NCBI GenBank assembly: GCA_023420435.1
Contig: JAEZWE010000197.1
Span: 1-6,488, forward strand
DNA from: Bacteroidota bacterium
GTDB lineage: Bacteria > Bacteroidota > Bacteroidia > Flavobacteriales > Weeksellaceae
DNA length: 6,488 nucleotides
Direction: 5' to 3'
Shown: positions 6,072 through 6,488 of the stretch, one piece after another
How the letters are laid out: every line of letters begins with the position of its first letter
How positions within the stretch are numbered: the stretch's first letter is position 1
Notes under the pieces: model-generated
What the model saw: only the letters and a program-made list of their open reading frames with translations
Databases searched by the model: none
What the model was told of the DNA's origin: nothing
Program-made: the position numbers and the translations under genes

Positions 6072-6488
6072 TTATACGGTTTCCAAAATTTTCTTTTCAA
6101 CCAAAACTCTCCATCCAAAAGGGTCTTCAGCTTGGTTGGTTTGGATATTTACCAAATCATTTTTTAGAATTTCGGCATAACTTTCTTCCGAATTTAAACT
6201 TGGAAGTTGCAGTTTTTCACCTTTGTAACCAATAGCTTCAAATCTTGAAGTTACCACAGCGGTTCCAACACCCCAAATTTCTTTCAGTTCTCCACTTTTT
6301 TGTGCATCAACCACTTCTTTAACGCTAACATCACGAATTTCAATATTGAAACCTCTTTTCTTAGCTAATTGAATAAAACTGTCTCTGGTAACACCATCAA
6401 GAATTTTCTCTGAAGTTTTAGGGGTAATAATGATATCGTTTATTCTTACAAAAACATTCATCGTTCCACTTTCTTCGAAATATTCGTG
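6072..6488 (-). CDS. ilvE: Branched-chain amino acid aminotransferase, C-terminal part (start lies right of the window)
   Basis: Fold-type IV PLP aminotransferase, cytosolic. It makes leucine, isoleucine and valine from their 2-oxoacids with glutamate, or runs the reverse as the first catabolic step. The frame is open to the right edge; the visible 138 residues begin HEYFEESGTMNVFVR. Counting from this first His, diagnostic blocks are EESGTMNVF (5-13), the PLP-phosphate loop LDGVTRDS (about 29-36) and IWGVGTAVV (about 71-79). These fit the long eukaryote-like BCAT type (motifs EEVGTMN, GVTRDS and GTA). The ATG at 6461 is internal to the conserved GTMN block and is not the start. The catalytic lysine lies upstream, outside the window. 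The C-terminus (ending KKILETV) looks complete. It has its own terminator, so it is not obviously co-transcribed with gldI. A closely related D-amino acid or 4-amino-4-deoxychorismate enzyme is unlikely given the GTMN block. Confidence 0.93.
   Translation of the reverse strand, partial: HEYFEESGTMNVFVRINDIIITPKTSEKILDGVTRDSFIQLAKKRGFNIEIRDVSVKEVVDAQKSGELKEIWGVGTAVVTSRFEAIGYKGEKLQLPSLNSEESYAEILKNDLVNIQTNQAEDPFGWRVLVEKKILETV

Noticed and set aside
1..6488. Search for tRNA/rRNA genes, insertion sequences, CRISPR repeats, riboswitch-sized leaders and phage or defence genes
   Set aside because: Almost the whole window is coding with gaps of at most about 90 bases; no transposase, terminal repeats, spaced direct repeats or structured leaders were seen.

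Overview
The window is an AT-rich stretch of a Bacteroidota chromosome. It most likely comes from the Flavobacteriia, close to the Chryseobacterium/Kaistella/Elizabethkingia group (Weeksellaceae). Three things point there: a GldI-type lipoprotein, lipoproteins with short Bacteroidota-style signal peptides, and start codons without Shine-Dalgarno sequences in A/T-rich leaders. The genus is inferred from protein character, not from a search.

Left half, plus strand: the 3' part of serC (1-572), then a D-3-phosphoglycerate dehydrogenase, serA (657-1616), then a DUF1015 protein (1620-2861) only 3 nt behind serA. SerA and SerC carry out the first two steps from 3-phosphoglycerate to O-phospho-L-serine. 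The tight serA-DUF1015 linkage suggests that the DUF1015 protein also acts on serine or phosphoserine. A secreted M28-family zinc peptidase (2898-4283) follows after a 36-nt gap that holds a possible Bacteroidota promoter element.

Middle: a clean hairpin terminator (4317-4336) sits between the convergent peptidase gene and the minus-strand genes and can serve both directions.

Right half, minus strand: reading leftwards from the right edge, the 3' part of a branched-chain aminotransferase, ilvE (6072-6488), ends at its own terminator (6024-6051). Next come gldI (5473-5988) and, 1 nt further on, a lipoprotein with a cyclophilin domain fused to an FKBP domain (4359-5471). The last two form a compact unit encoding cell-envelope proline isomerases. 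The fusion protein has intact consensus active sites in both domains, whereas GldI has lost several FKBP consensus residues.

No RNA genes, mobile elements, CRISPR arrays or long repeats are visible. No gap between genes exceeds 90 bases. Overall this looks like conserved housekeeping sequence rather than an accessory island. The points most worth following up are the unassigned DUF1015 enzyme beside serA, the unusual cofactor-specificity loop of SerA, and the paired canonical and degenerate proline isomerases.
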